Source of the DNA: Nonlabens ulvanivorans
Lineage (GTDB): Bacteria; Bacteroidota; Bacteroidia; Flavobacteriales; Flavobacteriaceae
DNA length: 64,000 nt
Direction: 5' to 3'
Assembly (NCBI RefSeq): GCF_000732625.1
Contig: NZ_JPJI01000032.1
Location: 1,307,180 to 1,371,179, forward strand
Shown here: piece by piece, positions 11,834 through 21,164 of the stretch
Layout: each line of letters starts with the position of its first letter
Position numbering within the stretch: the stretch's first letter is position 1
Made by a program: the position numbers and the translations under genes
The notes under the pieces: generated by a model
The model's database searches: none
Seen by the model: the letters and a program-made list of their open reading frames with translations, nothing else
What the model was told of the DNA's origin: nothing

Positions 11834-11847
11834 GATTATAAAGATTG

Positions 11848-11863
11848 CGCTTTCGCGAAAGCG
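11848..11863. repeat. 16-bp interspersed palindrome, copy 3
   Basis: Exact copy in the 93-base gap between pyrG and yidC. Confidence 0.9.
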
Positions 11864-11881
11864 TGTAAAAATCAATCAACA

Positions 11882-11898
11882 GGTTCTTTTTAAGAACC
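11882..11898. repeat. Small hairpin upstream of yidC
   Basis: GGTTCTT, loop TTT, AAGAACC: a perfect 7-bp stem between pyrG and yidC. It lacks a clean trailing T-run, so it is not a convincing terminator. Confidence 0.5.
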
Positions 11899-11907
11899 AC
11901 AGTACAG

Positions 11908-11919
11908 CCCTTGCAAGGG
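11908..11919. promoter_or_regulatory. Palindrome overlapping a Shine-Dalgarno-like site of yidC
   Basis: CCCTTGCAAGGG, whose right half runs into AAGGGGAA seven bases before the yidC ATG. A purine-rich ribosome site is unusual in this genome, and here it would be masked if the palindrome folded or paired. The same layout recurs at 61908-61918. Confidence 0.4.
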
Positions 11920-11926
11920 GAATTTT

Positions 11927-13765
11927 ATGGAACAAAAATCAATCGACTGGAAGTCAATAGTAGGAATGGGACTTATTTTCATAATCCTAATGTACTGGTT
12001 CAGTCAGAATCAAGCAGACGTAGAGGCTAATCCAGAAACCACTACCGAGACTAGTGCATCGACGCCAGATACCACACCACAATTAACATCTAATAATGAG
12101 ACGACAACTGCTCCAATTAGCAACGGTGTTTTTCAAGCAGGATCAAATGAAGTAATCACTTTTGAAAATGATTTAATTCAATTCAAAATTGATTCTAAAG
12201 GAGCTTTGATTCAAGAAGCGTTATTGAAAAGCTACAAAACCTATGACTCTTTACCAGTTTATCTGGCAAAACCTAGTGAGAAAGATCACCAGCTAGATTT
12301 AGTCTTTGTAACTAATGATGGTCGTAAAATGCATACTAAAGATATGAGCTTTACGCCTTCACAGTCTATGAATGGTGCAAATAAGGTATTGTCTTTTAAA
12401 GCAAATGTCGGTCCTTCTCAATTTCTGGAATTTAGATATGAGTTACAACCTAAGAATTATATGATGGATTTTACCATCCGTTCTCAAGGTTTATCTCAAA
12501 CATTTAATACGGCAGACGCTCCACAACTTAACTGGGAAATGCTTGCTTACAAGCGTTCTAAAGGTATGGATAACGAGAACCGTTATACTGAAATTAAGTT
12601 TGAGTACGGTGATGGTAGTGATGACTATACTGGCCAAGGTGCTGAAGCTGACGAAGAAGAAGACAAGGTTTCTTACATTGCTTATAAACAACATTTCTTC
12701 ACATCCATTCTATTAACAGATACACCATTTAAGAAAGCTAAATTAATTTCTGAGAATATCGCTTCTCAAGATGATGAGCAAGATACCTATACTAAAAAAT
12801 TCAACTCTCAAATTGAGTTAGAATATACTGGTGGTGAACTAGCATACAATATGGACTGGTATTTTGGTCCGACAGATTATGATATTCTAGATGGTTATGA
12901 TCGTAATCTAGATGAAGTTGTAGATTTAGGTTGGGGAATTTTTGGATGGATTAATGAATTTGTAATACGTCCATTATTCTCGTTGTTAACTAAAAATGCC
13001 GGTATACCTTATGGAATAGCGATTATTCTTTTAACGATATGTGTTCGTATCATTTTATCTCCTGTTTTATATAAGAGTTATATGACTCAGGCAAAAATGA
13101 AAATTCTACGTCCAGAATTAAATCGTATTGCCGAGAAGTATAAGGATAATGCGATGAAGAAGCAGCAAGAAACGATGCGCATTCAGAGTGAGGCTGGTGC
13201 CAGTCCACTATCGGGTTGTTTGCCAGGGCTATTACAAATGCCTGTTTTCTTTGCACTCTTTAAGTTCTTCCCAACAGCCTTTGACTTAAGACAAAAGAGT
13301 TTTCTATGGGCAGACGATCTATCAAGCTATGATCAAATATTTAAATTACCTGAAGGCTGGGATATCCCATTCTATGGTGATCACGTAAGTTTGTTTCCTA
13401 TCCTAGCTTCTGTTGCTATATTCTTTTACATGCAAATGACTACTGGTCAGACCATGCAAAACACACAGCAGCCTGGTATGCCTAATATGAAGTTCATCAT
13501 GTATCTATCACCACTGTTCATGCTAGTATTCTTCAATAACTATGCTAGTGGATTGTCATTGTATTACTTTGTATCGAATTTGATTACCATAGGTATCATG
13601 CTAGTAATTAAAAACTTTGTAATCAAAGAAGATAAAGTACTTGCTAAAATCGAGAAAGCAAAAGCAGCACCTAAAAAGAAGAAAGGACGTTTTGCTTCAA
13701 AGATGAGTGAGATCATGGAGCAAGCACAAGCCCAACAAGAAGAACAGAAAAAAGGAAAGAAATAA
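11927..13765 (+). CDS. yidC: Membrane protein insertase YidC
   Basis: YidC inserts and folds inner-membrane proteins with or without SecYEG. The 612 residues follow the Gram-negative layout: an N-terminal transmembrane segment (about 10-28), a Thr- and Asn-rich linker, a large periplasmic beta-domain (about 65-330), then the conserved five-helix insertase core from about residue 360. The core ends in a Lys-rich tail (PKKKKGRF) expected to touch the ribosome. The motif GCLPGLLQMPVFFALF marks the core. A strong intrinsic terminator follows. The ATG at 11927 has a purine-rich upstream site. Confidence 0.96.
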   Translation: MEQKSIDWKSIVGMGLIFIILMYWFSQNQADVEANPETTTETSASTPDTTPQLTSNNETTTAPISNGVFQAGSNEVITFENDLIQFKIDSKGALIQEALLKSYKTYDSLPVYLAKPSEKDHQLDLVFVTNDGRKMHTKDMSFTPSQSMNGANKVLSFKANVGPSQFLEFRYELQPKNYMMDFTIRSQGLSQTFNTADAPQLNWEMLAYKRSKGMDNENRYTEIKFEYGDGSDDYTGQGAEADEEEDKVSYIAYKQHFFTSILLTDTPFKKAKLISENIASQDDEQDTYTKKFNSQIELEYTGGELAYNMDWYFGPTDYDILDGYDRNLDEVVDLGWGIFGWINEFVIRPLFSLLTKNAGIPYGIAIILLTICVRIILSPVLYKSYMTQAKMKILRPELNRIAEKYKDNAMKKQQETMRIQSEAGASPLSGCLPGLLQMPVFFALFKFFPTAFDLRQKSFLWADDLSSYDQIFKLPEGWDIPFYGDHVSLFPILASVAIFFYMQMTTGQTMQNTQQPGMPNMKFIMYLSPLFMLVFFNNYASGLSLYYFVSNLITIGIMLVIKNFVIKEDKVLAKIEKAKAAPKKKKGRFASKMSEIMEQAQAQQEEQKKGKK

Positions 13766-13817
13766 ATAAAATTATATCATCGGTCACCTGTAGCGGCGAC
13801 TTTTAGTTTAATACTTT

Positions 13818-13849
13818 AAATCCCATCTAAGTTTCTAGATGGGATTTTT
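13818..13849 (+). terminator. Intrinsic terminator after yidC
   Basis: Perfect 12-bp stem AAATCCCATCTA / TAGATGGGATTT with a 6-base loop and a T-run. It separates yidC from the next unit. Confidence 0.85.
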
Positions 13850-13961
13850 GATTTTACTAGTATTAACTTTTTATAAAGTATCTTAATAACTAAGCTATTA
13901 TTCACTTTCTAATCCTACTTTTCATCCCTAAATTGTAATTCATTAAAGTAACTAATTATTA

Positions 13962-14558
13962 GTGTCGGTTTTAGATAAATATATACCACGACTTGCTGTA
14001 ATGCCTTTAACTCAATTGCTAGAGATGAATGCTGTTCATCTCAAAATTGTAAATGAACGCAAGACCAGGCATGGTGATTATAGACCATTGCCAGATGGTT
14101 CTCATCGCATTACCATTAATGCAAACTTAAATCAGTATCGTTTTTTAGTAACATTGGTTCATGAGATTGCTCATTTAGTTGCTTTTAAAAAGTATGGTAG
14201 GGCTATTAAACCACATGGAGTAGAGTGGAAACATACCTTCCAACATTTAATGCTACCTTTTTTAAGACCAGACATTTTCCCCAATGATGTTTTGCCTTTA
14301 CTGGCCAGACATTTTAAAAATCCAACAGCCAGTAGTGATACTGATGCACATTTAAGTGTAGCTCTTAAAAAGTATGATGCTGCCACTGATAAAAATTATA
14401 TATTTGAGTTAGTGCAAGGCGCTATTTTTGCGACAGATAATGGACGTAAATTTCAAAAAGGTAAAAAGTTGCGTAAACGCTATGAATGCTTAGAAATAGA
14501 GAGTGGTAAAGTTTATCTTTTCCAGCCTAATGTTCAGGTAGAAGTTTTAAAAAGTTAA
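13962..14558 (+). CDS. SprT-like putative zinc protease
   Basis: The 198-residue cytosolic protein carries VHEIAHLVAF with the HExxH zinc motif at residues 67-71, then the SprT-like continuation PHGVEWKHTFQHLM. This matches the SprT/Spartan-like fold, some members of which cleave DNA-protein crosslinks; the bacterial members are uncharacterised. A stop codon lies three codons upstream, so translation must use the GTG at 13962 or a later ATG at about residue 14; the GTG keeps the usual N-terminus. It lies two bases before manC, so they are probably co-transcribed. Confidence 0.8.
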   Translation: MSVLDKYIPRLAVMPLTQLLEMNAVHLKIVNERKTRHGDYRPLPDGSHRITINANLNQYRFLVTLVHEIAHLVAFKKYGRAIKPHGVEWKHTFQHLMLPFLRPDIFPNDVLPLLARHFKNPTASSDTDAHLSVALKKYDAATDKNYIFELVQGAIFATDNGRKFQKGKKLRKRYECLEIESGKVYLFQPNVQVEVLKS

Positions 14559-14560
14559 GA

Positions 14561-15637
14561 ATGAGTAATAAATATGCAGTTATAATGGCCGGTGGAGTCG
14601 GTTCCCGATTCTGGCCAGTAAGTAAACAATCATTTCCTAAGCAATTTCATGATATGCTAGGGTTAGGTAAGTCATTATTACAAATGACCTTTACCAGATT
14701 GCAAGCTCAAATACCAGCAAATAACATTCTTATTTTAACTAATGAGGCTTATGTAGATCTTGTTAAAGAGCAATTACCTGAGGTCTTACCAGAGAATATA
14801 GTTGCAGAGCCTGCCATGCGCAATACCGCACCATGTATTTTACTAGCAGCATTAAAAATTCAAAAAATGAATCCAGAGGCTAGTATGATTGTTGCGCCCA
14901 GCGACCATTATATTGCCGAAGAAGATCTTTTTAATGAAGATTTAGCGACCACATTTGCCTTTTGTGAGCAACATCCACAGGCATTGATGACTCTAGGGAT
15001 TCAACCTACATCACCTAATACTGGTTATGGATATATTGAGTATAATCAAGAGACAACAGCTGTAAAAAAGGTAAATCAATTCCGTGAGAAACCTAATTTA
15101 GAAACAGCACAGCAATTTCTAGATGCAGGTAATTTTTTATGGAACGCTGGTATATTTATATGGAGTGTAGATGCTGTGGTTGACGCTTTCGCGAAAGCGC
15201 AACCTACCATGACCCAATTATTCACCAACGGCATGCAGGTTCTAAATACGGAAGAAGAAGTGTCGTTTTTAGAGAGTGAATATCCAAAAGCAGAGAACAT
15301 ATCAGTAGACTATGCTATTATGGAAAATTCTAAAGAAGTTTATGTGCTACCAGCTCGATTCTCTTGGAATGACTTAGGTACTTGGGGTTCCTTATATGAC
15401 AAACTAGAAAAGAATGAAGAGTCTAATGCCATTGTTAATGCTAGTGTCACAGCGATAGAATCACACGGCAATATGGTGAGAACAGCGCATGGTAAAAAAG
15501 TAATTTTACAAGGTCTAGAAGATTATATCGTGGTTGATCAAGATGATGTATTAATGATTATCCCTAAAAATGCTGAGCAAGAAATTAAAGAAATCCGTAA
15601 TACAGCAATGGATAAGTATGGTAAAGAAATAGGTTAA
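14561..15637 (+). CDS. manC: Mannose-1-phosphate guanylyltransferase
   Basis: It makes GDP-mannose from mannose-1-phosphate and GTP, feeding glycan synthesis. The nucleotidyltransferase signature AGGVGSRFWPVSKQSFPKQF starts at about residue 10, and FREKPN and NAGIFIWS follow. At 358 residues it lacks the C-terminal isomerase domain of bifunctional enzymes, as is normal in Flavobacteriia. The stop overlaps the next ATG (TAATG). A palindrome copy at 15184 encodes AFAKA at about residues 209-213, in a variable loop after NAGIFIWSVD. Confidence 0.95.
   Translation: MSNKYAVIMAGGVGSRFWPVSKQSFPKQFHDMLGLGKSLLQMTFTRLQAQIPANNILILTNEAYVDLVKEQLPEVLPENIVAEPAMRNTAPCILLAALKIQKMNPEASMIVAPSDHYIAEEDLFNEDLATTFAFCEQHPQALMTLGIQPTSPNTGYGYIEYNQETTAVKKVNQFREKPNLETAQQFLDAGNFLWNAGIFIWSVDAVVDAFAKAQPTMTQLFTNGMQVLNTEEEVSFLESEYPKAENISVDYAIMENSKEVYVLPARFSWNDLGTWGSLYDKLEKNEESNAIVNASVTAIESHGNMVRTAHGKKVILQGLEDYIVVDQDDVLMIIPKNAEQEIKEIRNTAMDKYGKEIG
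15184..15199. repeat. 16-bp interspersed palindrome, copy 4
   Basis: Exact copy inside manC, read as AFAKA. Confidence 0.9.
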
Positions 15638-17109
15638 TGGAATCACAAGAATCACAAAATTCACAGACTGAAATTGATAACAGTCTTGAGGTTAACCAGC
15701 AAAAAATTAGTGGTATTTGGGATAATATCATGGCATTTTTACATGACTTATTAGATATCAGAAAAGATTCTGATAGAGATGAAACCATTGAGTCGGTTAG
15801 AAAAGATATCTCTTTTCAAGGCCATAATGCGTGGATTCTAATCTTCTCTATATTCATTGCATCTATAGGACTTAATGCAGACTCAACTGCAGTTGTAATA
15901 GGAGCCATGTTAATATCTCCACTTATGGGACCTATTGTAGGTATGGGATTAGGTACAGCAATTAACGATGATACTATGTTGCGCAGGTCGTTGATCAATC
16001 TAGGTGTAATGATGGGATTATCTCTTTTAACAGCGTCTTTGTACTTTTTAATCACTCCTATGAAAGAGATTACCAGTGAATTAGATGCTCGTACGTATCC
16101 TACAATACTCGATGTTCTTATTGCTATTTTTGGTGGATTAGCATTAATTGTTGCCAAAGCTAAGAAAGGAACTATATCAAATGCCATTGCTGGTGTAGCA
16201 ATTGCTACTGCATTAATGCCACCGTTATGTACGGCAGGTTATGGTATTGCTACGTGGCAATTAAAAGTTTTTGGAGGTGCGATTTATTTATTCTGTATTA
16301 ACGCAGTTTTCATCGCTTTATCGACATATCTAGTTTGTAAGCTTCTTGCATTTCCTATGGTAAAATATGCAAATCAGGCTAAACGTAAACGTGTGTCTAG
16401 ATTAGCTTCACTAATTGGTTTTTTAGTATTACTACCATCTGTAGTATTGTTCTATCAGTTATTACAAGATCAACTAAGACAAAATGCTGTGAACCAATTT
16501 ATGAATGAAATTGTTCAATACGATGGCATGAGACCTAACGATGACTGGAATAAGGATACTCAAACCCTAGATATAGTCATGCTAGGTGCGCCAGTTCCAC
16601 AACCTATCGTTGATGAATGGAAGAAAAAATTTAAATCACAAGAACATCTAGAAGAAGCCAACGTAAGATTTTATCAAGGTAGTACGATGCCTGACGTCAA
16701 TAATGATGGTGTAGAAATGGTACAAGAAGAACTAATTGATAAACTGCGCTTGATACAAGATAAGGATGTGCGTATTGCAGCGCTAGAAGATGAATTGCGT
16801 CGCGTTAATGAACAAGGTAAGAACTTTGACATCATTAGTGAAGAGGTACGATTGAACTATCCTCAAATCTCCAGTATCAGCTATGCTGAGTCTGTGAATA
16901 AGGACTTTATCACACAACTTACAGACACGATTGCAGAGTATAATATCCGTTTTAACGATACCACTTTAACCCAGCAAGATCGCGGTGCGATAAAAAAACG
17001 CATGGCAAACTGGTTGCAATACCGCCTTAAAACCGACAAGATTAAAATTAATGAGTTGGAACGTAGTGTGGTTAGTGCCACAGATACCGTTGAAGTTTCT
17101 AATCCTTAA
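15637..17109 (+). CDS. DUF389 family membrane protein
   Basis: A 490-residue integral membrane protein of the DUF389 / TIGR00341 family, whose function is unknown. About six hydrophobic segments lie between residues 65 and 275, including the glycine-rich conserved block GAMLISPLMGPIVGMGLG at about residues 89-106 and IAGVAIATALMPPLCTAGYG. The C-terminal 200 residues are soluble and partly coiled-coil. It overlaps the manC stop by one base, which may only reflect operon packing. It ends 23 bases from the convergent 17133 gene with no clear terminator. Confidence 0.85.
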   Translation: MESQESQNSQTEIDNSLEVNQQKISGIWDNIMAFLHDLLDIRKDSDRDETIESVRKDISFQGHNAWILIFSIFIASIGLNADSTAVVIGAMLISPLMGPIVGMGLGTAINDDTMLRRSLINLGVMMGLSLLTASLYFLITPMKEITSELDARTYPTILDVLIAIFGGLALIVAKAKKGTISNAIAGVAIATALMPPLCTAGYGIATWQLKVFGGAIYLFCINAVFIALSTYLVCKLLAFPMVKYANQAKRKRVSRLASLIGFLVLLPSVVLFYQLLQDQLRQNAVNQFMNEIVQYDGMRPNDDWNKDTQTLDIVMLGAPVPQPIVDEWKKKFKSQEHLEEANVRFYQGSTMPDVNNDGVEMVQEELIDKLRLIQDKDVRIAALEDELRRVNEQGKNFDIISEEVRLNYPQISSISYAESVNKDFITQLTDTIAEYNIRFNDTTLTQQDRGAIKKRMANWLQYRLKTDKIKINELERSVVSATDTVEVSNP

Positions 17110-17132
17110 ATGGCAATCAGAATTGTATAATT

Positions 17133-17732
17133 TTAATTATTTTTCGGACTGTATAAAATAATAAACTGAATGATAACGCCGAGAACAATCATAATCCATA
17201 CTTCCATTTGAGTTAAAAGTTCCATGGACGCCATCGCCTTTTTACCGATATGCATCTGGCGATTACCTTCTTTTATTTGTATATCTGACAGTTTGAGAAG
17301 TGTCTCATTGATCAAGTCTAGTTGCTGTTGTAAGCGACTGTTGTCTTGACCGTTTACAGCTGTAAAATCAGTAGCGTTTTCTAATGTGAATAGAGCAGCG
17401 AGCTCTGTTTGTAGATTATTAAAAACCTTTTCTTCTTCGAGAGTTAATTTAGTGGTAGAAAACTGCGTCATAGAATCATTTAATTCATCTTGAGCCTTGT
17501 TCTTTTGAGATAAATACGCGGTAGTGTTATTTAAAGCAATAAGCAATTCCTTCTCGTGAATCTCTAACTGAATGTCATAAATCAAATCCTTAGCAACCAG
17601 TCGATCTTCATAAATAGTAGAAACCGAATCTTGTACTCGCTTAAAGTTATTACGATCTATGAAATTAGTCGCGAGTATAAGCCCGATGACTAGAAATAAA
17701 CCTACCGACCACTTTATCTTGTTACTGACCAT
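17133..17732 (-). CDS. Orphan four-helix-bundle sensor-like membrane protein
   Basis: The 199-residue protein has one transmembrane helix at each end (about 8-25 and 178-195) with a long helical periplasmic region between. That region resembles the four-helix-bundle ligand-binding domain of methyl-accepting chemotaxis proteins (MCP_4HB). No HAMP, kinase or methyl-accepting domain follows, so it stops where a receptor's signalling part would begin. It may be a stand-alone sensor or partner of another protein. It lies 85 bases downstream of mlaF on the same strand, where an MCE substrate-binding gene might have been expected. The function is not known. Confidence 0.7.
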   Translation of the reverse strand: MVSNKIKWSVGLFLVIGLILATNFIDRNNFKRVQDSVSTIYEDRLVAKDLIYDIQLEIHEKELLIALNNTTAYLSQKNKAQDELNDSMTQFSTTKLTLEEEKVFNNLQTELAALFTLENATDFTAVNGQDNSRLQQQLDLINETLLKLSDIQIKEGNRQMHIGKKAMASMELLTQMEVWIMIVLGVIIQFIILYSPKNN

Positions 17733-17817
17733 ATTATACTTTTAAGTTTCTTAAAAATATGAAAATAGCCGTATTGAAATAATAATGTTATATAATTATT
17801 AACGAATATTTGAACGC

Positions 17818-18582
17818 TTAAAAACCTTCGTTCTGCGCAATTCTTACTTTCTTAAATAAGTCTGAGCTATAAACAAAGTCGGTTACCGCTTCATTATCGG
17901 TCTTAAAGATTTCTTTATTGCTTCCTTCCCAGGCGATCAATCCGTCTTTAAGAAAAACAATGGTTTCACCTATTTCCATCACAGAATTCATATCGTGTGA
18001 TATAATCACGGTGGTAATATTACGCTCGTGTGTTATTTCTTGAATCAATTGATCGATTACGGTAGCTGTTTTAGGGTCTAATCCACTATTGGGCTCATCA
18101 CAAAATAAATACTGTGGATTATTTGCAATAGCTCTACCTAGGGCAACACGTTTTTGTTGTCCACCAGAGATCTCACTAGGCATTTTTTTATTCAAGTTTA
18201 CCAAGTTAACACGTTCCAGAATTTCGTTTGCTCGCTCTCTACGCTCAGCAAGTTTCATTCTAGAAAACATTCTAAGTGGAAACATGATGTTTTCTTCAAC
18301 GGTCATAGAGTCGAAAAGAGCACTGTGTTGAAATAGCATTCCCATTTCCTTACGTAATTCACTCTTGCGGTCAATATCCATGTCCAATAAAGATTCACCA
18401 GAATAGATAATCTCACCATCATCAGGCTCAAATAAGCCAAGCATATTTTTTAAAAACACAGACTTACCAGATCCACTGGCGCCTATGATCATATTTGTTT
18501 TACCTTGCTCAAATGTAGCATTAATACCTTTCAGGACCGCTTCTTCATTAAATCCTTTATATAAGTTTTTAATTTCTATCAT
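17818..18582 (-). CDS. mlaF: ABC transporter ATP-binding protein, MlaF type
   Basis: ATPase of an MCE/Mla phospholipid transporter that moves lipids between inner and outer membranes. Walker A GASGSGKS is at residues 34-41, the signature is ISGGQQKR, and Walker B YLFCDEPNSGLDP follows. The E-P-N-S form in place of E-P-T-S is usual in Mla ATPases. The 254-residue length fits. The start codon overlaps the mlaE stop by four bases. The MCE (MlaD) component is not adjacent. Confidence 0.9.
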   Translation of the reverse strand: MIEIKNLYKGFNEEAVLKGINATFEQGKTNMIIGASGSGKSVFLKNMLGLFEPDDGEIIYSGESLLDMDIDRKSELRKEMGMLFQHSALFDSMTVEENIMFPLRMFSRMKLAERRERANEILERVNLVNLNKKMPSEISGGQQKRVALGRAIANNPQYLFCDEPNSGLDPKTATVIDQLIQEITHERNITTVIISHDMNSVMEIGETIVFLKDGLIAWEGSNKEIFKTDNEAVTDFVYSSDLFKKVRIAQNEGF

Positions 18583-19319
18583 GTGGTCAGAAGTATTTGA
18601 GTAAGAATATAGTTAGCTACAATAATGGCAACACATGTCCATACAAAAGATGTCGTAGAGGCTTTACCAACTTCTAATGCGCCACCTTCCATATAATAAC
18701 CATGATAACTAGGTATAGTCGCTAACAGTATACCAAAAACCATTGTTTTAATAAATGCATATGCAATGTGCCATGGGATAAAAGTATCTTGTAAACCAAC
18801 AACAAAATCTTCTAAGCTTACCAGATTTCCATAAACACTGGCTAGAAATCCACCAAATATCCCAACAAACATGATGATAGCAATTAAAAATGGATAGAAT
18901 AATAGCGCTATAATCTTTGGATAAATTAAATAATTAAGAGGATTAATACCCATTACTTCAAGAGCATCAATTTGCTCTGTAACTCTCATAGTACCTATAC
19001 TCGAGGTAATATAAGAGCCTACTTTACCAGCCATAATAACTGATATAAATGTAGGTGCAAACTCTAAAATTATGGACTGTCTAGTCGCAAAACCTATTAA
19101 ACTTTTAGGAATCAATGGGTTGTCTAGGTTTAAGGCAGTTTGCAGTGCCACTACGGCTCCCATAAAAAGGGATATAAAAGCCGTTATACCTATGGAGCCG
19201 ATGATTAAGTCGTCTATCTCCTTAAGTACCAGTTCTCTCAATACAGATGTTTTAGTAGGTCTTTTGAAAACACCTATTAACATCAATATATATTTACCTA
19301 TGTGTCTTAGAAATCTCAT
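18579..19319 (-). CDS. mlaE: ABC transporter permease, MlaE type
   Basis: Integral membrane permease of the Mla lipid transport system, 246 residues with about five hydrophobic helices. Diagnostic stretches are FIGAVVALQ-like FMGAVVALQTAL (about 53-64) and GKVGSYITSSIGTMRVTEQIDAL (about 100-122; start GKVGS, end QIDAL), the conserved coupling region of the family. It is the first gene of the minus-strand pair with mlaF and is divergent from the phosphatase at 19416. The 96 bases between them contain the phosphatase promoter. Confidence 0.9.
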   Translation of the reverse strand: MRFLRHIGKYILMLIGVFKRPTKTSVLRELVLKEIDDLIIGSIGITAFISLFMGAVVALQTALNLDNPLIPKSLIGFATRQSIILEFAPTFISVIMAGKVGSYITSSIGTMRVTEQIDALEVMGINPLNYLIYPKIIALLFYPFLIAIIMFVGIFGGFLASVYGNLVSLEDFVVGLQDTFIPWHIAYAFIKTMVFGILLATIPSYHGYYMEGGALEVGKASTTSFVWTCVAIIVANYILTQILLTT

Positions 19320-19392
19320 GAATGGTAAAAGTAGATAAAAAATCCATGAAGCGATTTAATGCAATCTTAAACTTTCTGCTTTTCATTATCCT

Positions 19393-19400
19393 TATTTTTG
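19393..19400 (+). promoter_or_regulatory. -7 promoter box of the phosphatase gene
   Basis: TATTTTTG ends 15 bases before the ATG at 19416. The TTG in it opens the frame at 19398 but is better read as promoter. Confidence 0.55.
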
Positions 19401-19415
19401 CACAAAATCTATGAC

Positions 19416-21101
19416 ATGAAAACTTTTTGGACAGCTTTACTATTTATGACGCTATTGGTCAGTTGTGGTACGCTTTCGCGAAAGCAAGAAACCACTACCG
19501 TAAAGACATCAATTAATCAAGAACGTTATACTAACGACACAACCAAACCTAAGTTAGTCGTAGGTATAGTAGTTGATCAAATGCGTTATGATTATCTCAC
19601 GCGTTTTTACAATAGATATGGTGAAGGTGGTTTTAAAAGGTTAATGAATGATGGTTTTAACCTTACTAATAACCATTATAATTTTGTACCTACTTATACT
19701 GCTCCAGGTCATGCCTCCATTTATACCGGCACATCACCTATGAATAATGGTATTATAGGTAATAACTGGTTTGATAAATTTGAGAATAAATCAATTTATA
19801 ATGCTAGTGATGATACTGTGGAACCTGTAGGGACCACAAATGCAGAAGGTAAAATGTCGCCTAGACGTTTATTAACTACAACCGTGACAGATGAATTAGA
19901 GTTACATACGCAAGGTCGTTCTAAAGTAATAGGTATTTCTATAAAAGATCGCGGTGCTATATTGCCTGCAGGTCATGCTGCTGATGCGGCTTATTGGTAT
20001 CGTGGTGGTGGTGAAGGAACATTTATTTCATCTACCTTTTATATCAATGAATTACCGCAATGGGTAAAAGATTACAATGCTAGTAATCCATCACAACCCT
20101 ATATGAGAGAATGGAATACACTTTACCCATTATCTACCTATACTGCTAGTGGTACTGATTTAAATGATTTTGAGAAAGCACCTCGTGGAAAAGAAACGGC
20201 AACATTTCCTTATGATTTACCTGCATTACAAGATGAAAATGGAGGCTATAGTTTATTAAAGGCAACACCTTATGGAAATAGTCTAGTAGCAGATTTTGCA
20301 ATAGCGGCTTTAAAAAATGAGCAAATGGGAATGGATGCTATTCCTGATTTTCTAGCCATAAGTTTTTCTAGTACAGATTATGTAGGACACCAATATGGTG
20401 TAAATGCAGTAGAGTTAGAGGATACTTATTTAAGATTAGATCTAGAATTAGAGCGTCTTTTAAACGCTTTAGACCATCAAGTTGGGAATGATAATTACAC
20501 TGTTTTCTTAACCGCAGATCATGGTGCGGTTAATAATCCTGCATATTTACAATCACAAGGCATTGCCGCTGGGTACTTTGAAAATGATGCATTAGAGCAA
20601 TTCTTAAAAGCACAGTTAAAGATTAAATATAGTAATGAGAAGATCATAAAAAAAATCTCAAATAGTCAAATCTTCTTAGATTATGAGCAACTAGAAATGG
20701 CTCAATTAAAATCTGAAGATGTACAACGATTTTTAAGTTCTTTATTAACTAATTATAAGTCTATTGATAAAGTTTTTACCCGTGAGGCGCTTACTAATTC
20801 AAATTTTACTAATGGAGTAGGAGCTCTAATTCAAAATGGTTTTCACCATAAACGTAGTGGTGATGTTGTTTATGTTCTTGAGCCTGGAGTAATAAGTTAT
20901 TCTAGAACAGGTAGTACTCATGGTAGTTCACAAAGCTATGATACGCATGTACCGTTATTGTTTTATGGTGCAGGAATTAATAATGGTACTAGTGCGCAAC
21001 GCACTCATATTATTGATATAGCGCCTACTATTTCTAGCCTATTAGGAATTAGTTTTCCTAATGGAGCGACTGGAAATCCTATATTACCTGTATTAAAGTA
21101 A
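19416..21101 (+). CDS. PafA-type alkaline phosphatase, lipoprotein
   Basis: Predicted phosphate monoesterase of the alkaline phosphatase superfamily, related to Flavobacterium PafA. The N-terminal signal ends in the lipobox L-V-S-C, so the enzyme should be lipid-anchored outside the cytoplasm. The metal ligand and catalytic Thr are in VVDQMRYDYL and TYTAPGHASIYTG (Thr95). A K-x-R pair, Lys177 and Arg179 in SIKDRGA, is the arrangement that marks PafA monoesterases rather than NPP diesterases. Further metal-binding segments are SSTDYVGH and TADHGA. The 561-residue length fits. The ATG at 19416 is preferred over the TTG at 19398. A palindrome copy straddles the first mature residues and reads LSRK. 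Confidence 0.9.
   Translation: MKTFWTALLFMTLLVSCGTLSRKQETTTVKTSINQERYTNDTTKPKLVVGIVVDQMRYDYLTRFYNRYGEGGFKRLMNDGFNLTNNHYNFVPTYTAPGHASIYTGTSPMNNGIIGNNWFDKFENKSIYNASDDTVEPVGTTNAEGKMSPRRLLTTTVTDELELHTQGRSKVIGISIKDRGAILPAGHAADAAYWYRGGGEGTFISSTFYINELPQWVKDYNASNPSQPYMREWNTLYPLSTYTASGTDLNDFEKAPRGKETATFPYDLPALQDENGGYSLLKATPYGNSLVADFAIAALKNEQMGMDAIPDFLAISFSSTDYVGHQYGVNAVELEDTYLRLDLELERLLNALDHQVGNDNYTVFLTADHGAVNNPAYLQSQGIAAGYFENDALEQFLKAQLKIKYSNEKIIKKISNSQIFLDYEQLEMAQLKSEDVQRFLSSLLTNYKSIDKVFTREALTNSNFTNGVGALIQNGFHHKRSGDVVYVLEPGVISYSRTGSTHGSSQSYDTHVPLLFYGAGINNGTSAQRTHIIDIAPTISSLLGISFPNGATGNPILPVLK
19471..19486. repeat. 16-bp interspersed palindrome, copy 5 (one mismatch)
   Basis: CGCTTTCGCGAAAGCA, last base changed. 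It is read as LSRK just after the lipobox cysteine of the phosphatase. Confidence 0.85.
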
Positions 21102-21131
21102 CTTTGGTGAATAATAGAATAGCATAATAAT

Positions 21132-21139
21132 TATATTTG
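21132..21139 (+). promoter_or_regulatory. -7 promoter box for the 21165 gene
   Basis: TATATTTG, with TTTG at 21103-21106 as a slightly distant -33 candidate. The leader is about 22 bases. Confidence 0.55.
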
Positions 21140-21164
21140 TGCTTTGATAATTAAACAATAACAA

